64,000 bases of DNA from Streptomyces sp. SAJ15 (GTDB taxonomy: Bacteria > Actinomycetota > Actinomycetes > Streptomycetales > Streptomycetaceae). Of the stretch, positions 36,424 to 45,393 are shown in pieces. The notes beneath the pieces were generated by a model. That model did not search any database, was not told the origin of the DNA, and was given only the letters and a program-made list of their open reading frames with translations. The position numbers and the translations under genes are program-made. The first letter of the stretch is position 1, and every line of letters begins with the position of its first letter. The stretch is taken from assembly GCF_007595705.1 (NCBI RefSeq), contig NZ_NISY01000011.1, positions 62,001-126,000 on the forward strand, in the 5' to 3' direction.

Positions 36424-37743
36424 GTGACCGACGACGATCAGCCACCTCGGAAGGGGCGGCTCCGCGCCCTGTTGCCCGATATCTCGCCCTGGCGCTCCTC
36501 GCGGGACTTCCGACTGTTGTGGCTCGCCGGCCTGGTGACGTCGTTCGGCAGCTTCCTGAGCCTGGTGGCGCTGCCGCTCCAGATCAAGGAGCTGACCGGG
36601 TCGGCGTTCGCGGTCGGCGCCATCGGCGCGGTGGAGTTGGTGCCGCTGATCGTCTTCGGGCTGTACGGCGGGGCGCTGGCGGACGCCGTCGACCGCCGCA
36701 AGGTCATCCTGCTCACCGAGGCGGGGCTGGGCCTGATGGCGGTCGTGCTGCTGGTCAACAGCCTGCTGCCGGACCCCATGCTCTGGCCGTTGTACGTGGT
36801 CGCGGCGGTGGCCAGCGCGCTCACCGGACTCCAGCGCCCGGCGATCGACGCGGTGGTGGCCCGGATCGTGCCGCACGACCAGATCACCGCGGCCGCCGCG
36901 CTGAACGCGCTGCGCTGGCAGGTGTCGGCCGTGGCGGGGCCCTCGCTGGCCGGTGTCATCGTCGCGTACCTGGGGCTGCCGCTGGCGTACGGACTGAACA
37001 TCCTGACCTTCGTGGTCTCCGTCCTGCTCAGCCTGCGGCTGACCGCCGCGCCGCCCGCGCACGACGCGGAGAAGCCCTCGCTGCGCGCGATAGCGGAGGG
37101 CGCCGTCTACGCCTGGCGCCGCAAGGAGCTGCTGGGCACGTACGTGGTCGACATGGCCGCGATGTTCTTCGCCTTCCCCACCGCGATCTATCCCTTCCTC
37201 GTCGACGACTTGGACGCGCCCTGGGCCCTGGGGCTGCTGTACGCCGCCATGCCGGCCGGCTCCATGGTGGTGAGCGCGACCAGCGGATGGACCTCACGGG
37301 TGCACCGACACGGGCGGATGGTGGCGCTGGGGGCGGCGGTGTGGGGCCTGGCGATGGCGGCGGCGGGCCAGATGAGCAACATCTGGCTGGTGCTGCTGTG
37401 CGTGGCCGTCGCGGGCGCCGGGGACATGGTCAGCGGACTGTTCCGGTCGACGATGTGGAACCAGACCATCCCCGACGAGTTGCGCGGCCGGCTCGCCGGC
37501 ATCGAGCTCCTCTCCTACACCGTGGGCCCGCAGCTGGGTCAGGTCCGCGTCGGCACGATGGCCGGTCTGACCGGCGTGCGCACCGCCATCTGGTCCGGCG
37601 GACTGGCGTGTGTCGCGTCCGTCGGCCTGCTGGTGCTGACGCTGCCCAGGCTGATGGCGTACGACGCCCGGACCGACGACCACGCGCTGCGGATGCGGGC
37701 GGCGCGGGCCGAGCAGGCCGAGCGGGCCGAGGTCGCGTCGTAG
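36424..37743 (+). CDS. MFS transporter, EntS-like (DHA3) group
   Basis: This 439-residue protein has 12 predicted membrane segments. The start DFRLLWLAGLVTSFGSFLSLVALPLQ, the loop GALADAVDRRKVILLTE, and the LNALRWQVSAVAGPSLAG segment near residue 160 fit the DHA3 group, which includes enterobactin exporter EntS and macrolide exporter Mef. It starts with GTG at 36424 and has no strong ribosome site. Because a haem-iron island begins 1.3 kb downstream, siderophore or haem-related export is possible, but context is the only evidence. Confidence 0.82.
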   Translation: MTDDDQPPRKGRLRALLPDISPWRSSRDFRLLWLAGLVTSFGSFLSLVALPLQIKELTGSAFAVGAIGAVELVPLIVFGLYGGALADAVDRRKVILLTEAGLGLMAVVLLVNSLLPDPMLWPLYVVAAVASALTGLQRPAIDAVVARIVPHDQITAAAALNALRWQVSAVAGPSLAGVIVAYLGLPLAYGLNILTFVVSVLLSLRLTAAPPAHDAEKPSLRAIAEGAVYAWRRKELLGTYVVDMAAMFFAFPTAIYPFLVDDLDAPWALGLLYAAMPAGSMVVSATSGWTSRVHRHGRMVALGAAVWGLAMAAAGQMSNIWLVLLCVAVAGAGDMVSGLFRSTMWNQTIPDELRGRLAGIELLSYTVGPQLGQVRVGTMAGLTGVRTAIWSGGLACVASVGLLVLTLPRLMAYDARTDDHALRMRAARAEQAERAEVAS

Positions 37744-37819
37744 AGCGGCCGCCGGGTCGGCGCGCCGCGACCCCCGGCCCCTCACTTCCAAGGAGGGGGA
37801 CAGGGGTCGCCTCATGGAC

Positions 37820-38050
37820 TTACTCCGTGTCGTCGCCCTTCGGTGAACCGTCATGCCAGCGCGGGTCCGTCTCCCACTCGACGTTGCGCTCCCGCGCGGT
37901 GGCCATCGCGTGGGACGCCTCCTGGCGGGTGGCGTACGGGCCGAAGCGGTCGGCGGCCCGGCACTGGGGGCCCTCCTCGACGGTTCCGTGCTTGAGGCAG
38001 TAGTACCACTCGCCGGGCTTGCCGGCCGTTCTCCGCTTGAACAGCGCCAT
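37820..38050 (-). CDS. Small conserved Streptomyces protein
   Basis: This 76-residue hydrophilic protein reads EWYYCLKHGTVEEGPQC and DRFGPYATRQEASHAM, ending with an acidic tail. Two Cys and a His near the start could bind metal. GGAGGAGAG lies just before the ATG. It is divergent from map. The sequence type is familiar from Streptomyces genomes as a hypothetical protein; no function is known to me. Confidence 0.7.
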   Translation of the reverse strand: MALFKRRTAGKPGEWYYCLKHGTVEEGPQCRAADRFGPYATRQEASHAMATARERNVEWETDPRWHDGSPKGDDTE

Positions 38051-38109
38051 CCGACTCTCCTCCCACCGGGCCGTCGTCCTTGCCGCCATGCTGCCCGATG
38101 ACCCGCGGA

Positions 38110-38123
38110 TACACTCGCTGACA
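38110..38123 (+). promoter_or_regulatory. Candidate leaderless promoter of map
   Basis: TACACT at 38110-38115 matches the -10 pattern TANNNT and ends seven bases before the map ATG at 38123. There is no Shine-Dalgarno. No clear -35 is seen. Confidence 0.45.
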
Positions 38124-38980
38124 TGTCTGGCCAGTCGCTTCTCACCCCGGGGACGCTCTCCCCCACCCGCCCCGTCCCCGCCTCGATCCCGCGCCCCGAG
38201 TACGTGGGCAGGGAGGCCCCGACCCCGTACACGGGACCCGAGGTACAGGACGCCGAAACGATCGAGCGGATGCGGCACGCGGGCCGGATCGCCGCGCAGG
38301 CCATGGCGGAGGCCGCGAAGCACATCGCGCCGGGCGTCACCACCGACGAGCTGGACCGGGTCGCCCACGAGTTCCTGTGCGACCACGGCGCCTACCCGTC
38401 GACGCTGGGCTACCGGGGCTTCCCCAAGTCGCTGTGCGCCTCGGTGAACGAGGTCATCTGCCACGGCATCCCGGACTCCACGGTGCTGCGCGACGGCGAC
38501 ATCGTGAACCTGGACGTGACCGCCTACATCGGCGGTGTGCACGGCGACAACAACGCCACCTACCTGTGCGGCGAGGTGGACGAGGAGTCGCGGCTGCTGG
38601 TGGAGCGCACCCGGGAGTCGCTGAACCGCGCGATCAAGGCCGTGAAGCCGGGCCGCCAGATCAACATCATCGGCCGGGTCATCGAGTCGTACGCCAAGCG
38701 CTTCGGCTACGGGGTGGTCCGCGACTTCACCGGCCACGGCATCAACTCCTCGTTCCACTCCGGACTGATCGTTCCGCACTACGACTCCCCGCACCACACC
38801 ACCGAGATCAGGCCGGGGATGACCTTCACCATCGAGCCGATGCTGACGCTGGGCACCTATGAGTACGACATGTGGGAGGACGGCTGGACCGTGGTGACCA
38901 AGGACCGGAAGCGGACCGCGCAGTTCGAGCACACGCTGGTGGTCACCGAAACGGGTGCGGAGATCTTGACTCTGCCGTAG
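38123..38980 (+). CDS. map: Methionine aminopeptidase, type I
   Basis: This 285-residue cytoplasmic enzyme removes the initiator Met from nascent proteins. The five metal ligands of the pita-bread fold can be read: Asp in GDIVNLDVTAYIGGVHGDNNAT (two Asp), His in GHGINSSFHSGL, Glu in TFTIEPMLTLG and Glu in AQFEHTLVV near the end. An N-terminal extension of about 40 residues (RPEYVGREAP) is typical of the longer actinobacterial form. The start seems leaderless. It is divergent from a small gene, followed by the haem oxygenase. Streptomyces usually has several map paralogues; which one this is cannot be told. Confidence 0.95.
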   Translation: MSGQSLLTPGTLSPTRPVPASIPRPEYVGREAPTPYTGPEVQDAETIERMRHAGRIAAQAMAEAAKHIAPGVTTDELDRVAHEFLCDHGAYPSTLGYRGFPKSLCASVNEVICHGIPDSTVLRDGDIVNLDVTAYIGGVHGDNNATYLCGEVDEESRLLVERTRESLNRAIKAVKPGRQINIIGRVIESYAKRFGYGVVRDFTGHGINSSFHSGLIVPHYDSPHHTTEIRPGMTFTIEPMLTLGTYEYDMWEDGWTVVTKDRKRTAQFEHTLVVTETGAEILTLP

Positions 38981-39010
38981 CATTTTTACCGACAGTGCGT
39001 CGGAAAGCGA

Positions 39011-39040
39011 TTGACTTAGGTAAGCCTAAGTAGGGACAAT
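39011..39040 (+). promoter_or_regulatory. Iron-box promoter of the haem oxygenase gene
   Basis: TTGACT (39011-39016) and GACAAT (39035-39040) are 18 bp apart. Between them lies ACTTAGG-TAAG-CCTAAGT (39014-39031), a perfect seven-base dyad. Read on the minus strand it contains TTAGGCTTACCTAA, which matches the DmdR/IdeR iron-box core TTAGGCTAACCTAA at 13 of 14. Iron-dependent repression is the expected effect. Confidence 0.75.
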
Positions 39041-39076
39041 CGACTTCCCGTCACCTCTTGGTACCCGGAGGCCGCC

Positions 39077-39742
39077 TTGGACGCCGCAGCCAGCTCGACG
39101 CCGTTCTCCTCGCTGATCCGCACCGCCTCGCACGCGCAGCACACGGAGGCGGAGAACTCGACGTTCATGAGCGACATGCTCGGCGGCCGCCTGGGCATCG
39201 CCGCCTACCGCCGCTACACCGAGCAGCTGTGGTTCGTGTACCGCGCGCTGGAGTCGTTCTCCACCGCCCTCTCCGCCGACCCGGTGGCGGGCCCGTTCAT
39301 ACGGCCCGAGCTGGCCCGCGCCCCGGAGCTGGCCCGCGACCTGGCCCACCTCGGCGGGCCCGAGTGGCGGTCGAGCCTGACCCCGCTGCCCGCGACGGCC
39401 GCGTATGTGGCGCGGATCGAGGAGTGCGCCCGCGACTGGCCGGCCGGCTATGTGGCGCACCACTACACGCGCTATCTGGGCGATCTCTCCGGCGGCCAGG
39501 TCATCCGCGGCACCGCGGAGAAGACCTGGGGCTTCGCGCGCAAGGGCGACGGCGTGCGCTTCTACGTCTTCGAGGACATCGCCAACCCGGCCGCCTTCAA
39601 GCGGCACTACCGCGAGCTGCTGGACGCGCTGCCGGTGGACGACCTGGAGAAGCAGCGGGTCGTCGACGAGTGCAAGCGCGCGTTCCGGCTGAACACGGCC
39701 GTCTTCCAGGAGCTGGGCCGGGAGTTCTCGCTCAGCGCCTGA
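39077..39742 (+). CDS. hmuO: Haem oxygenase, HmuO type
   Basis: This 221-residue cytoplasmic enzyme opens haem to biliverdin, carbon monoxide and free iron. The helical fold shows the probable axial ligand His22 in AQHTEAENSTFM, aligning with the HEKAE motif of corynebacterial HmuO, and the distal helix YLGDLSGGQVI near residues 144-154. The start is a TTG with GGAGG six bases upstream. The gene sits behind an iron box and is convergent with the HtaA genes of the haem importer, so it is probably induced under iron starvation to process imported haem. A bidirectional hairpin separates it from the next gene. Confidence 0.93.
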   Translation: MDAAASSTPFSSLIRTASHAQHTEAENSTFMSDMLGGRLGIAAYRRYTEQLWFVYRALESFSTALSADPVAGPFIRPELARAPELARDLAHLGGPEWRSSLTPLPATAAYVARIEECARDWPAGYVAHHYTRYLGDLSGGQVIRGTAEKTWGFARKGDGVRFYVFEDIANPAAFKRHYRELLDALPVDDLEKQRVVDECKRAFRLNTAVFQELGREFSLSA

Positions 39743-39757
39743 AGCCCGAGGATCCTC

Positions 39758-39799
39758 ACGCCCCGCCCACCGAGCCGTTCGGCCCGGTGGGCGGGGCGT
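39758..39799. terminator. 15-bp bidirectional terminator hairpin
   Basis: ACGCCCCGCCCACCG (39758-39772) pairs perfectly with 39785-39799 around a 12-base loop. It lies 16 nt past the haem oxygenase stop and about 130 nt past the convergent HtaA stop at 39930. Confidence 0.75.
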
Positions 39800-39929
39800 T
39801 GGCGTGACGGGGCCCGGCCGACGCCTCCACCGGCGGCGGAGACGGGGGCGGACACGCGGGCGCCCGCACCCGCCGGGGGACAGGATCCGGCGGGTGCGGG
39901 CGCGCTCAGGGGCGTCGGCCCGAAGGGCG

Positions 39930-41591
39930 TCAGCCCGTCACGGGTCGCACGCGGCGGCGGGTGGCGTACGCGGCGGCCGCGCCGCCCGTCACCAGCAGGG
40001 CCGCGGTGCCCAGCAGGACCTCGGCGGGAGCGCCGCTGCCGGTGCTGGCCAACGAGGCGGTGCCGGTGCCGCCCGTGATGCCGCCGGAGCCCCCGGTGCC
40101 GCTGTCCGAGCCGCTCGTGGCGGCGACATCCGAGCCGCCGGAGTCACCGGAACCGTCGGAGCCGCCAGAGCCGTCGGAGCCGCCGCCTGCGCCGGGCAGT
40201 GTGGCCTTGCCGCTGAGCGAGACGGACACCTGGACCGGGTCGAGCGCCTCACCGGCCTGGTAGAAGCCGCCGAACGCCTTGGCGCCTTCCTTGGTCAGCT
40301 TGGCCGGGACGTTCTTGAGGGTGATGACGGAGCCCTTGGGCTTGAGGGCGCCCGACGGCACCTTCAGGTCCGCGACGGTCTGGTCGTTGGACTTGGTGAC
40401 CTTGCCCGAGGTGCGGTCCTTGGACGAGACGTCGGCGACCAGCGCGCCCCCGGTGCCGTTGACCCGGACCTTCAGATCGCTGAACTTCAGGTCGAGCTTG
40501 CCCTCGTGCCCGGTGAAGCGGACGCCGCCGGCGAAGCCCGCGTTGAGCGTCTTGGCCTTCAGGTCGTAGGAGCCCTTGCCGTCCGGGAAGCCGAAGCCGC
40601 CGTTCTTGGTCTTGGTGGCACCACCGGACACCGCGATCTTGCCGTTGGCGATGGGGCCGGTGACGTACGTGCGGAAGGACTCCTTGACGCCCCAGCCGAG
40701 GTCACCATCGGCGATCTTGCCCTTGGCGGGCGGGGCGGTGGGGCGGGGGCCGCTGGGCGTGGGCTTGGGGGTGCCCGCCGTGGGCTTGGCGGTCGCCGTC
40801 TGGGTGGGCCGCGGCTTGGTCGTGGGCTTGCCGGTGGGCTGGGTGGTGGGCCGCGTGGTCGGCTGGGTCGTGGGCCGCTCCGTCGGCTGGGTCGGCTGGG
40901 GCGTCGGCGTGGGCCGGGTGGGCGGGGCCCCGCCCGCCTTCACCGACAGGGTGGCCGGGTCGAGCGCGTCACCCTCCTTGTAGTAGCCGAGGAACGCCTT
41001 GGCGCCGTCGGCGGTCAGGGTGGCCGGGATGTCGGCGTAGGTGACCATCCCGCCCTGGCTGCCCGGCTTCAGACCGGTCAGGTCGAGGTTGGCGAAGACC
41101 ACGTCGTCCGAGAGCTTGCCCGACGCGGTGACGTCGACGACGATCGACCCCTTGGTGCCCTGGGTGCGGACCTTGACGTCGCTGAACTTCAGGTCGAGCT
41201 GGCCCTCGTGCCCGGTGAAGCGGACGCCGCCCTTGAAGGTGGTGTCGACGGCGTGGGTCGACAGGTCGTAGGAGCCCTTGCCGCCGGTGAAGGTGAAGGG
41301 GCCGTTGCCGGGAGCCTGGCCGGCGCCCTCCGCGGTCTCGATCTTGCCGTGGGCGATCGGGCCGGTGACGTACTTACGGAAGCGCTCCTTCACTCCCCAT
41401 GTCAGCGTGCCGTCCGTGATCTCCAGCTTCGGCGGGGCGCCGTTCGCCACTCTCTCCTGCGAGTCGCTCGCGGCGCTGGCCGGAAGGGCGAGCGCGGTGG
41501 CGCCGATGGCGGCGCCGGCCGTGGCGACCGCCGCCGCGAGGGCGAGCGTGCCGCGCCGGGCCCGACGAGCGGCGGGCGAGGTTTCGGTCAT
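39930..41591 (-). CDS. Cell-wall-anchored HtaA-domain haem-binding protein (LAxTG sortase signal)
   Basis: This 553-residue secreted protein has a signal peptide (residues ~10-42), two HtaA repeats, a long Thr/Pro/Lys linker between them, and a C-terminal sorting signal. The repeats open with LTWGVKERFRKYVTGPIAHG and LGWGVKESFRTYVTGPIANG, which hold the conserved Tyr used by corynebacterial HtaA to bind haem. The end has LASTG at 514-518, a hydrophobic span and a basic tail RRRVRP; LAxTG is the signal for class E sortases of Actinobacteria. The protein would therefore sit on peptidoglycan as the outer haem collector. The ATG at 41591 has AAGGAG upstream. It follows the second HtaA gene on the same strand. 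Confidence 0.87.
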   Translation of the reverse strand: MTETSPAARRARRGTLALAAAVATAGAAIGATALALPASAASDSQERVANGAPPKLEITDGTLTWGVKERFRKYVTGPIAHGKIETAEGAGQAPGNGPFTFTGGKGSYDLSTHAVDTTFKGGVRFTGHEGQLDLKFSDVKVRTQGTKGSIVVDVTASGKLSDDVVFANLDLTGLKPGSQGGMVTYADIPATLTADGAKAFLGYYKEGDALDPATLSVKAGGAPPTRPTPTPQPTQPTERPTTQPTTRPTTQPTGKPTTKPRPTQTATAKPTAGTPKPTPSGPRPTAPPAKGKIADGDLGWGVKESFRTYVTGPIANGKIAVSGGATKTKNGGFGFPDGKGSYDLKAKTLNAGFAGGVRFTGHEGKLDLKFSDLKVRVNGTGGALVADVSSKDRTSGKVTKSNDQTVADLKVPSGALKPKGSVITLKNVPAKLTKEGAKAFGGFYQAGEALDPVQVSVSLSGKATLPGAGGGSDGSGGSDGSGDSGGSDVAATSGSDSGTGGSGGITGGTGTASLASTGSGAPAEVLLGTAALLVTGGAAAAYATRRRVRPVTG

Positions 41592-41683
41592 GGTCGGGGT
41601 CTCCTTCAAGGGGACTGGGATGGGGGTGGCGGGATCCGCCGCTTGGTCGGTTCGGCGGTTCCCGGCGGGCCGACGACGGTGCG

Positions 41684-43144
41684 TCAGCTCTGGTTGGTGG
41701 TCGAGTCGTCCGGGTCCGGCGCGGCGGAGCCGCCGGCCGCGGCGGCGCGGCGCCCGCGCAGCAGCAGGAGGCCGGCCGCGGCCGCGGCGAGCACCGCCGC
41801 GCCGACTGCCGCCAGCACCACGGGGGTGGAGGGGGAATCAGAGGAATCAGAAGAGGATGCAGCGGGCTTGGGGGTGGTGTCCGTGGCCTTCGGGCGCGGG
41901 CTGTCGGTCGGCGCCGCGCCGAGGTCCGGCAGCGGCGGGAGCTCGGCGCCCTCGGTCACCGCGACGGCCAGCGAGATCGGGTCCATAGCGGTGCCCGCCC
42001 GGTACATGCCGCCGAACGCCTTCGCGCCGTCCGCGGTGAGGGTGGCCGGCGCCTCTGCCACCGTGATCAGGCCGTCTTCGGGCTTCGGACGGCCGACGTC
42101 GAAGGTGGCCAACGGAACGTCCCGGCGGGTGAGGGCCGTGCCCGCGACGTCCGCCGCGAGCGTGCCCTTGCCGTCCTCCACCCGCACCGTCACCCCGCTG
42201 AGCGCGAGGTCCAGGTCCTCGCCCTGGAAGCGGAGCCGGCCCTGGAAGGTCGCGTCCAGACGCTGCCGCTCGGCGTCGTAGCTGCCCTTGCCGGCCGTGA
42301 AGCGGAACAGCGCGCCGCCGTCCCGGGCGCCCTCGGACAGCTCCCACCGCCCCTGGGCGATGGAGCCGGTGACGTACTCCCGGAAGGTGCGGCGCACGCC
42401 CCAGTCCACGGCGGCGTCGGTGAACTCGCCGCGCGGCTCGGCGGGTTCGTTCTTCTTCCCGTCCTTCGCGGAGTCCTTCGGCTTCGGTTCGGCGCTCGGC
42501 GAGGCCCGTCCGGCCAGCACGTCCGCCGACAGGGTCACCGGGTCCAGCCGGGTGCCCTCGGTGTAGTAGCCGGCGAACGACTTGGCGCCCTGGGCGGTGA
42601 GGGTGGCCGGGATGGTGGCGAGCTGGACCGTGGAGCCGCCGCCGCGCATGTCCACCCCGCTCAGGTCGAGCGTGGCCAACGGGACCTGGGCGGCCGAGGT
42701 GACCTTGCCGGTGCCCTTCTCCTTGCTGGTCATGTCGGCGTAGAGGGTGCCGTTCCCACCGTCGACGCGCACCGTGGGCCGGGCGATGGTCAGGTCCATC
42801 TCATGGCCGCCGTCGGCCTTCTCGTGGCCGAGGAAGCGCACGCCGCCGGAGAAGCCGGCCCGGAAGGCGCCGCTGTCCGGATCGTAGGAGCCGGTCGCGG
42901 AGTGGAATCGGAACTGGCTGTCGCCCACCGTGGCCGCCCCACCCTGGAGGCTCCAACTCCCGTTGGCGATCGGGCCGGTGACATAGCTCTGGAACGACGC
43001 CTTGATACCCCAGTCGAGCCGGCCGCCCGAGACCGTGTGGTCCGCGGCGTGCGCGCGGGCCGCCGGCAGTCCGCTCACGGCCAGCGCCGCGAGCAGCGCG
43101 GCACAGAGCGCGCGAACCGGTCTCGATCGTGACCAGGGCAGCAT
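41684..43144 (-). CDS. Membrane-anchored HtaA-domain haem-binding protein
   Basis: This 486-residue secreted protein has a signal peptide (residues ~9-33, ARAHAAD cut region) and two HtaA domains opening with LDWGIKASFQSYVTGPIANG and VDWGVRRTFREYVTGSIAQG. A Ser/Pro/Asp linker and one C-terminal membrane helix (PVVLAAVGAAVLAAAAAGLLLL) with a basic flank end the protein. It lacks an LPxTG-type motif, so it should remain in the membrane, an ideal relay between the wall-anchored paralogue and the lipoprotein HmuT. It is first in its transcription unit, with an iron box 30 nt upstream shared with the divergent hmuT. Confidence 0.87.
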   Translation of the reverse strand: MLPWSRSRPVRALCAALLAALAVSGLPAARAHAADHTVSGGRLDWGIKASFQSYVTGPIANGSWSLQGGAATVGDSQFRFHSATGSYDPDSGAFRAGFSGGVRFLGHEKADGGHEMDLTIARPTVRVDGGNGTLYADMTSKEKGTGKVTSAAQVPLATLDLSGVDMRGGGSTVQLATIPATLTAQGAKSFAGYYTEGTRLDPVTLSADVLAGRASPSAEPKPKDSAKDGKKNEPAEPRGEFTDAAVDWGVRRTFREYVTGSIAQGRWELSEGARDGGALFRFTAGKGSYDAERQRLDATFQGRLRFQGEDLDLALSGVTVRVEDGKGTLAADVAGTALTRRDVPLATFDVGRPKPEDGLITVAEAPATLTADGAKAFGGMYRAGTAMDPISLAVAVTEGAELPPLPDLGAAPTDSPRPKATDTTPKPAASSSDSSDSPSTPVVLAAVGAAVLAAAAAGLLLLRGRRAAAAGGSAAPDPDDSTTNQS

Positions 43145-43173
43145 CGGAGAGACCCCTCCCTATCCGGAATGAC

Positions 43174-43192
43174 CAAGGTAAGGCTAACCTAA
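43174..43192. promoter_or_regulatory. Iron box between htaA-type gene and hmuT
   Basis: CAAGGTAAGGCTAACCTAA matches the DmdR/IdeR consensus TTAGGTTAGGCTAACCTAA at 16 of 19 positions. It lies 30 bp from the minus-strand HtaA start and 46 bp before the hmuT start, so one site can repress both directions when iron is plentiful. Confidence 0.88.
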
Positions 43193-43237
43193 GTCATGAT
43201 CCGTCAGGGAATCCAGAGCGAGAACGGAGCGACCAGA

Positions 43238-44296
43238 GTGAAAGGCCGGACAGTGGACCAACGGCAGTCGGCGGGTGGGGCCTTGGGCCGCCCGCGCACC
43301 CTCGGCGCCCTCGCCGCCGTCCTCACCCTGGCCCTGACGGCGGGACTGACCGGCTGCGGAAGCGGCGATGGCGACGGAGCGTCAGAAACTCCCACGGCGC
43401 GCTCCCAGACAGCCGACCGCGTGGAGCCGCTCACCGGCGTCCCGCCGAGCCCCGCGCTCCCCGTCACCGTCGAATCCGCCGACGGCCACACCGTGACCGT
43501 CCGCAGCACCGATCGCATCGTCCCGCTCACCGGCGCGGTCTCCGAGATCGTCTTCAGCCTCGGGCTCGGCGACCGGGTGGTGGCCCGCGATGTCACCGCC
43601 ACCTTCGCGCAGGCGAAGAAGCTCCCGGTGGTCACCCGCGCGCACGACGTCTCCGCCGAGAGCGTGCTGTCCCTCAAGCCCACCGTAGTGCTCGCCGAGT
43701 CCTCCACCGGCCCCGACGAGGCGATCGAGCAGATACGGGACGCGGGAGTGCCGCTCATCGTGCTCGACCCGGCCAAGAAGCTGTCCGACGTCGGCACCCG
43801 GATCGACCGGGTCGCCGCGGCGCTCGGCGTCACGAAGGCCGGCGACCGGCTGCGTCAGCGCACCGAGCAGCGGTTGCGGAAGGCGCGCGAGCGGATCCCC
43901 GCCCGCGAGGAGAAGCCGCGCGTCGCCTTCCTCTACCTCCGCGGCTCGGCCTCCGTCTATCTGCTCGGCGGGGCCGACTCCGGCGCCGGCTCGCTGCTGG
44001 AGGCCGCGGGCGCGGTCGACGCGGGCGAGGAGTCCGGGCTGGAGAAGGACTTCACGCCCATCACCAGCGAGGCCCTCGTCAAGGCCGCGCCGGACGCGAT
44101 CCTGGTGATGACCAAGGGGCTCGCCTCGGTCGGCGGCATGGACGGGCTGCTGAAGGTGCCGGGCGTCGCCGAGACCCCGGCCGGGATGGACCGCCGCGTC
44201 GTGACCGTCGAGGACGGCGTGCTGCTCAACTACGGCCCGCGCACCGACGAGGTGCTGCGGAGCATCGTCGACCAGCTGTACGAGGACGGCTCGTGA
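43238..44296 (+). CDS. hmuT: HmuT, haem-binding lipoprotein
   Basis: This 352-residue class III solute-binding protein of a haem ABC importer has a lipobox LTGC at Cys40, then the fold DRIVPLTGAVSEIVFSLGLGDRVVARD, typical of FepB/HmuT proteins. Candidate haem ligands His (in TRAHDVSAESVL) and Tyr residues are present. The GTG at 43238 has GGAG eight bases upstream; an ATG at 43196 would put the start four bases past the iron box and is less likely. The stop overlaps the hmuU start (GTGA). It takes haem from the HtaA proteins and hands it to HmuU. Confidence 0.92.
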   Translation: MKGRTVDQRQSAGGALGRPRTLGALAAVLTLALTAGLTGCGSGDGDGASETPTARSQTADRVEPLTGVPPSPALPVTVESADGHTVTVRSTDRIVPLTGAVSEIVFSLGLGDRVVARDVTATFAQAKKLPVVTRAHDVSAESVLSLKPTVVLAESSTGPDEAIEQIRDAGVPLIVLDPAKKLSDVGTRIDRVAAALGVTKAGDRLRQRTEQRLRKARERIPAREEKPRVAFLYLRGSASVYLLGGADSGAGSLLEAAGAVDAGEESGLEKDFTPITSEALVKAAPDAILVMTKGLASVGGMDGLLKVPGVAETPAGMDRRVVTVEDGVLLNYGPRTDEVLRSIVDQLYEDGS

Positions 44297-45393
44297 CCCT
44301 CCTGGACGAGGACGTCGCCGCGAAGCCGTCGGGTGTGAGCGACCCGAAGGCGGGGCGCCCACGGCGCCGCGGCCGGGCCGCGCTGCTCACCGCCGTCCTG
44401 ACGGCCGCCCTGGTCGTGCTGGCGCTGGTCTCGGCCGGCCACGGCGCCTACGAGATCCCGCTCCGCGGCGTCCTGGACTCCCTGCTGCACCGCGTCGGGC
44501 TCGGCGGCGCCCCGCTGGACCGGGTCGCGGAAAGCGTGCTGTGGAACGTCCGGCTGCCGCGGGTGGTGCTGGCGCTGCTGGTCGGCGCCTCGCTCGGCTG
44601 CGCGGGGGCGCTGATGCAGGGCGTCTTCGGGAACCCGCTCGCCGAACCGGGGGTGATCGGCATCTCCGCCGGCGCCGCCGTGGGCGCGGTCTGCTCGATC
44701 GCCTTCGGGCTGCACTTCCTGGGCAACTGGACGGTGACCGCCTGCGCGTTCGTCGCCGGTCTGCTCACCGTGACCCTGGTCTACGTGCTGGCGCGGGCGG
44801 ACGGCCGCTCCGAGGTCGTCACCCTGATCCTCACCGGCATCGCGGTGAACGCCTTCGCCGGCGCGCTCATCGGGCTCTTCGTCTTCTACGCCGACAACGC
44901 GCAGATCACCCAGATCACCTTCTGGCAGCTGGGCTCGCTGGCCCAGGCGACCTGGCCCAAGGTGCTGGCCGTGCTGCCGTGCGCCCTGGTCGGGCTGCTG
45001 GCCGCGCCGTGCTACGCGCGGCGGATCGACCTGCTGGCGCTGGGCGAGCGGCCGGCGCGTCATCTGGGCGTGGAGGTGGAGCGGCTGCGGCTGACGGTCA
45101 TCCTGATCGTGGCGCTGCTGACCGCGGCCGCGGTGGCCGTGGCGGGGATCATCAGCTTCGTCGGGCTGCTGGTGCCGCACGTGCTGCGGATGGCGGCGGG
45201 CCCCGGGCACCGCTTCCTCATTCCGGGCAGCGCCCTGGGCGGCGCGCTGGTGCTGGTCGCCGCGGACCTGGCGGCGCGCACCGTGGCCGCCCCCGCCGAG
45301 CTGCCGCTGGGCGTGCTGACCGCGCTCTTCGGCAGTCCGTTCTTCTTCTGGCTGCTGCGCGGGACGCGGCGCAAGCAGGGAGGCTGGGCATGA
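44293..45393 (+). CDS. hmuU: HmuU, haem ABC transporter permease (FecCD family)
   Basis: This 366-residue permease has about ten membrane helices. FecCD signatures are LRLPRVVLALLVGASLGCAGALMQG-like (here VRLPRVVLALLVGASLGCAG), NPLAEPGVIGISAGA, ILTGIAVNAFAGALIGL, FWQLGSLA, and GIISFVGLLVPHVLRM before the coupling helix. The start GTG overlaps the hmuT stop and the stop overlaps the hmuV ATG. Haem, rather than siderophore, is inferred from the adjacent HtaA and haem oxygenase genes. Confidence 0.93.
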   Translation: MTLLDEDVAAKPSGVSDPKAGRPRRRGRAALLTAVLTAALVVLALVSAGHGAYEIPLRGVLDSLLHRVGLGGAPLDRVAESVLWNVRLPRVVLALLVGASLGCAGALMQGVFGNPLAEPGVIGISAGAAVGAVCSIAFGLHFLGNWTVTACAFVAGLLTVTLVYVLARADGRSEVVTLILTGIAVNAFAGALIGLFVFYADNAQITQITFWQLGSLAQATWPKVLAVLPCALVGLLAAPCYARRIDLLALGERPARHLGVEVERLRLTVILIVALLTAAAVAVAGIISFVGLLVPHVLRMAAGPGHRFLIPGSALGGALVLVAADLAARTVAAPAELPLGVLTALFGSPFFFWLLRGTRRKQGGWA

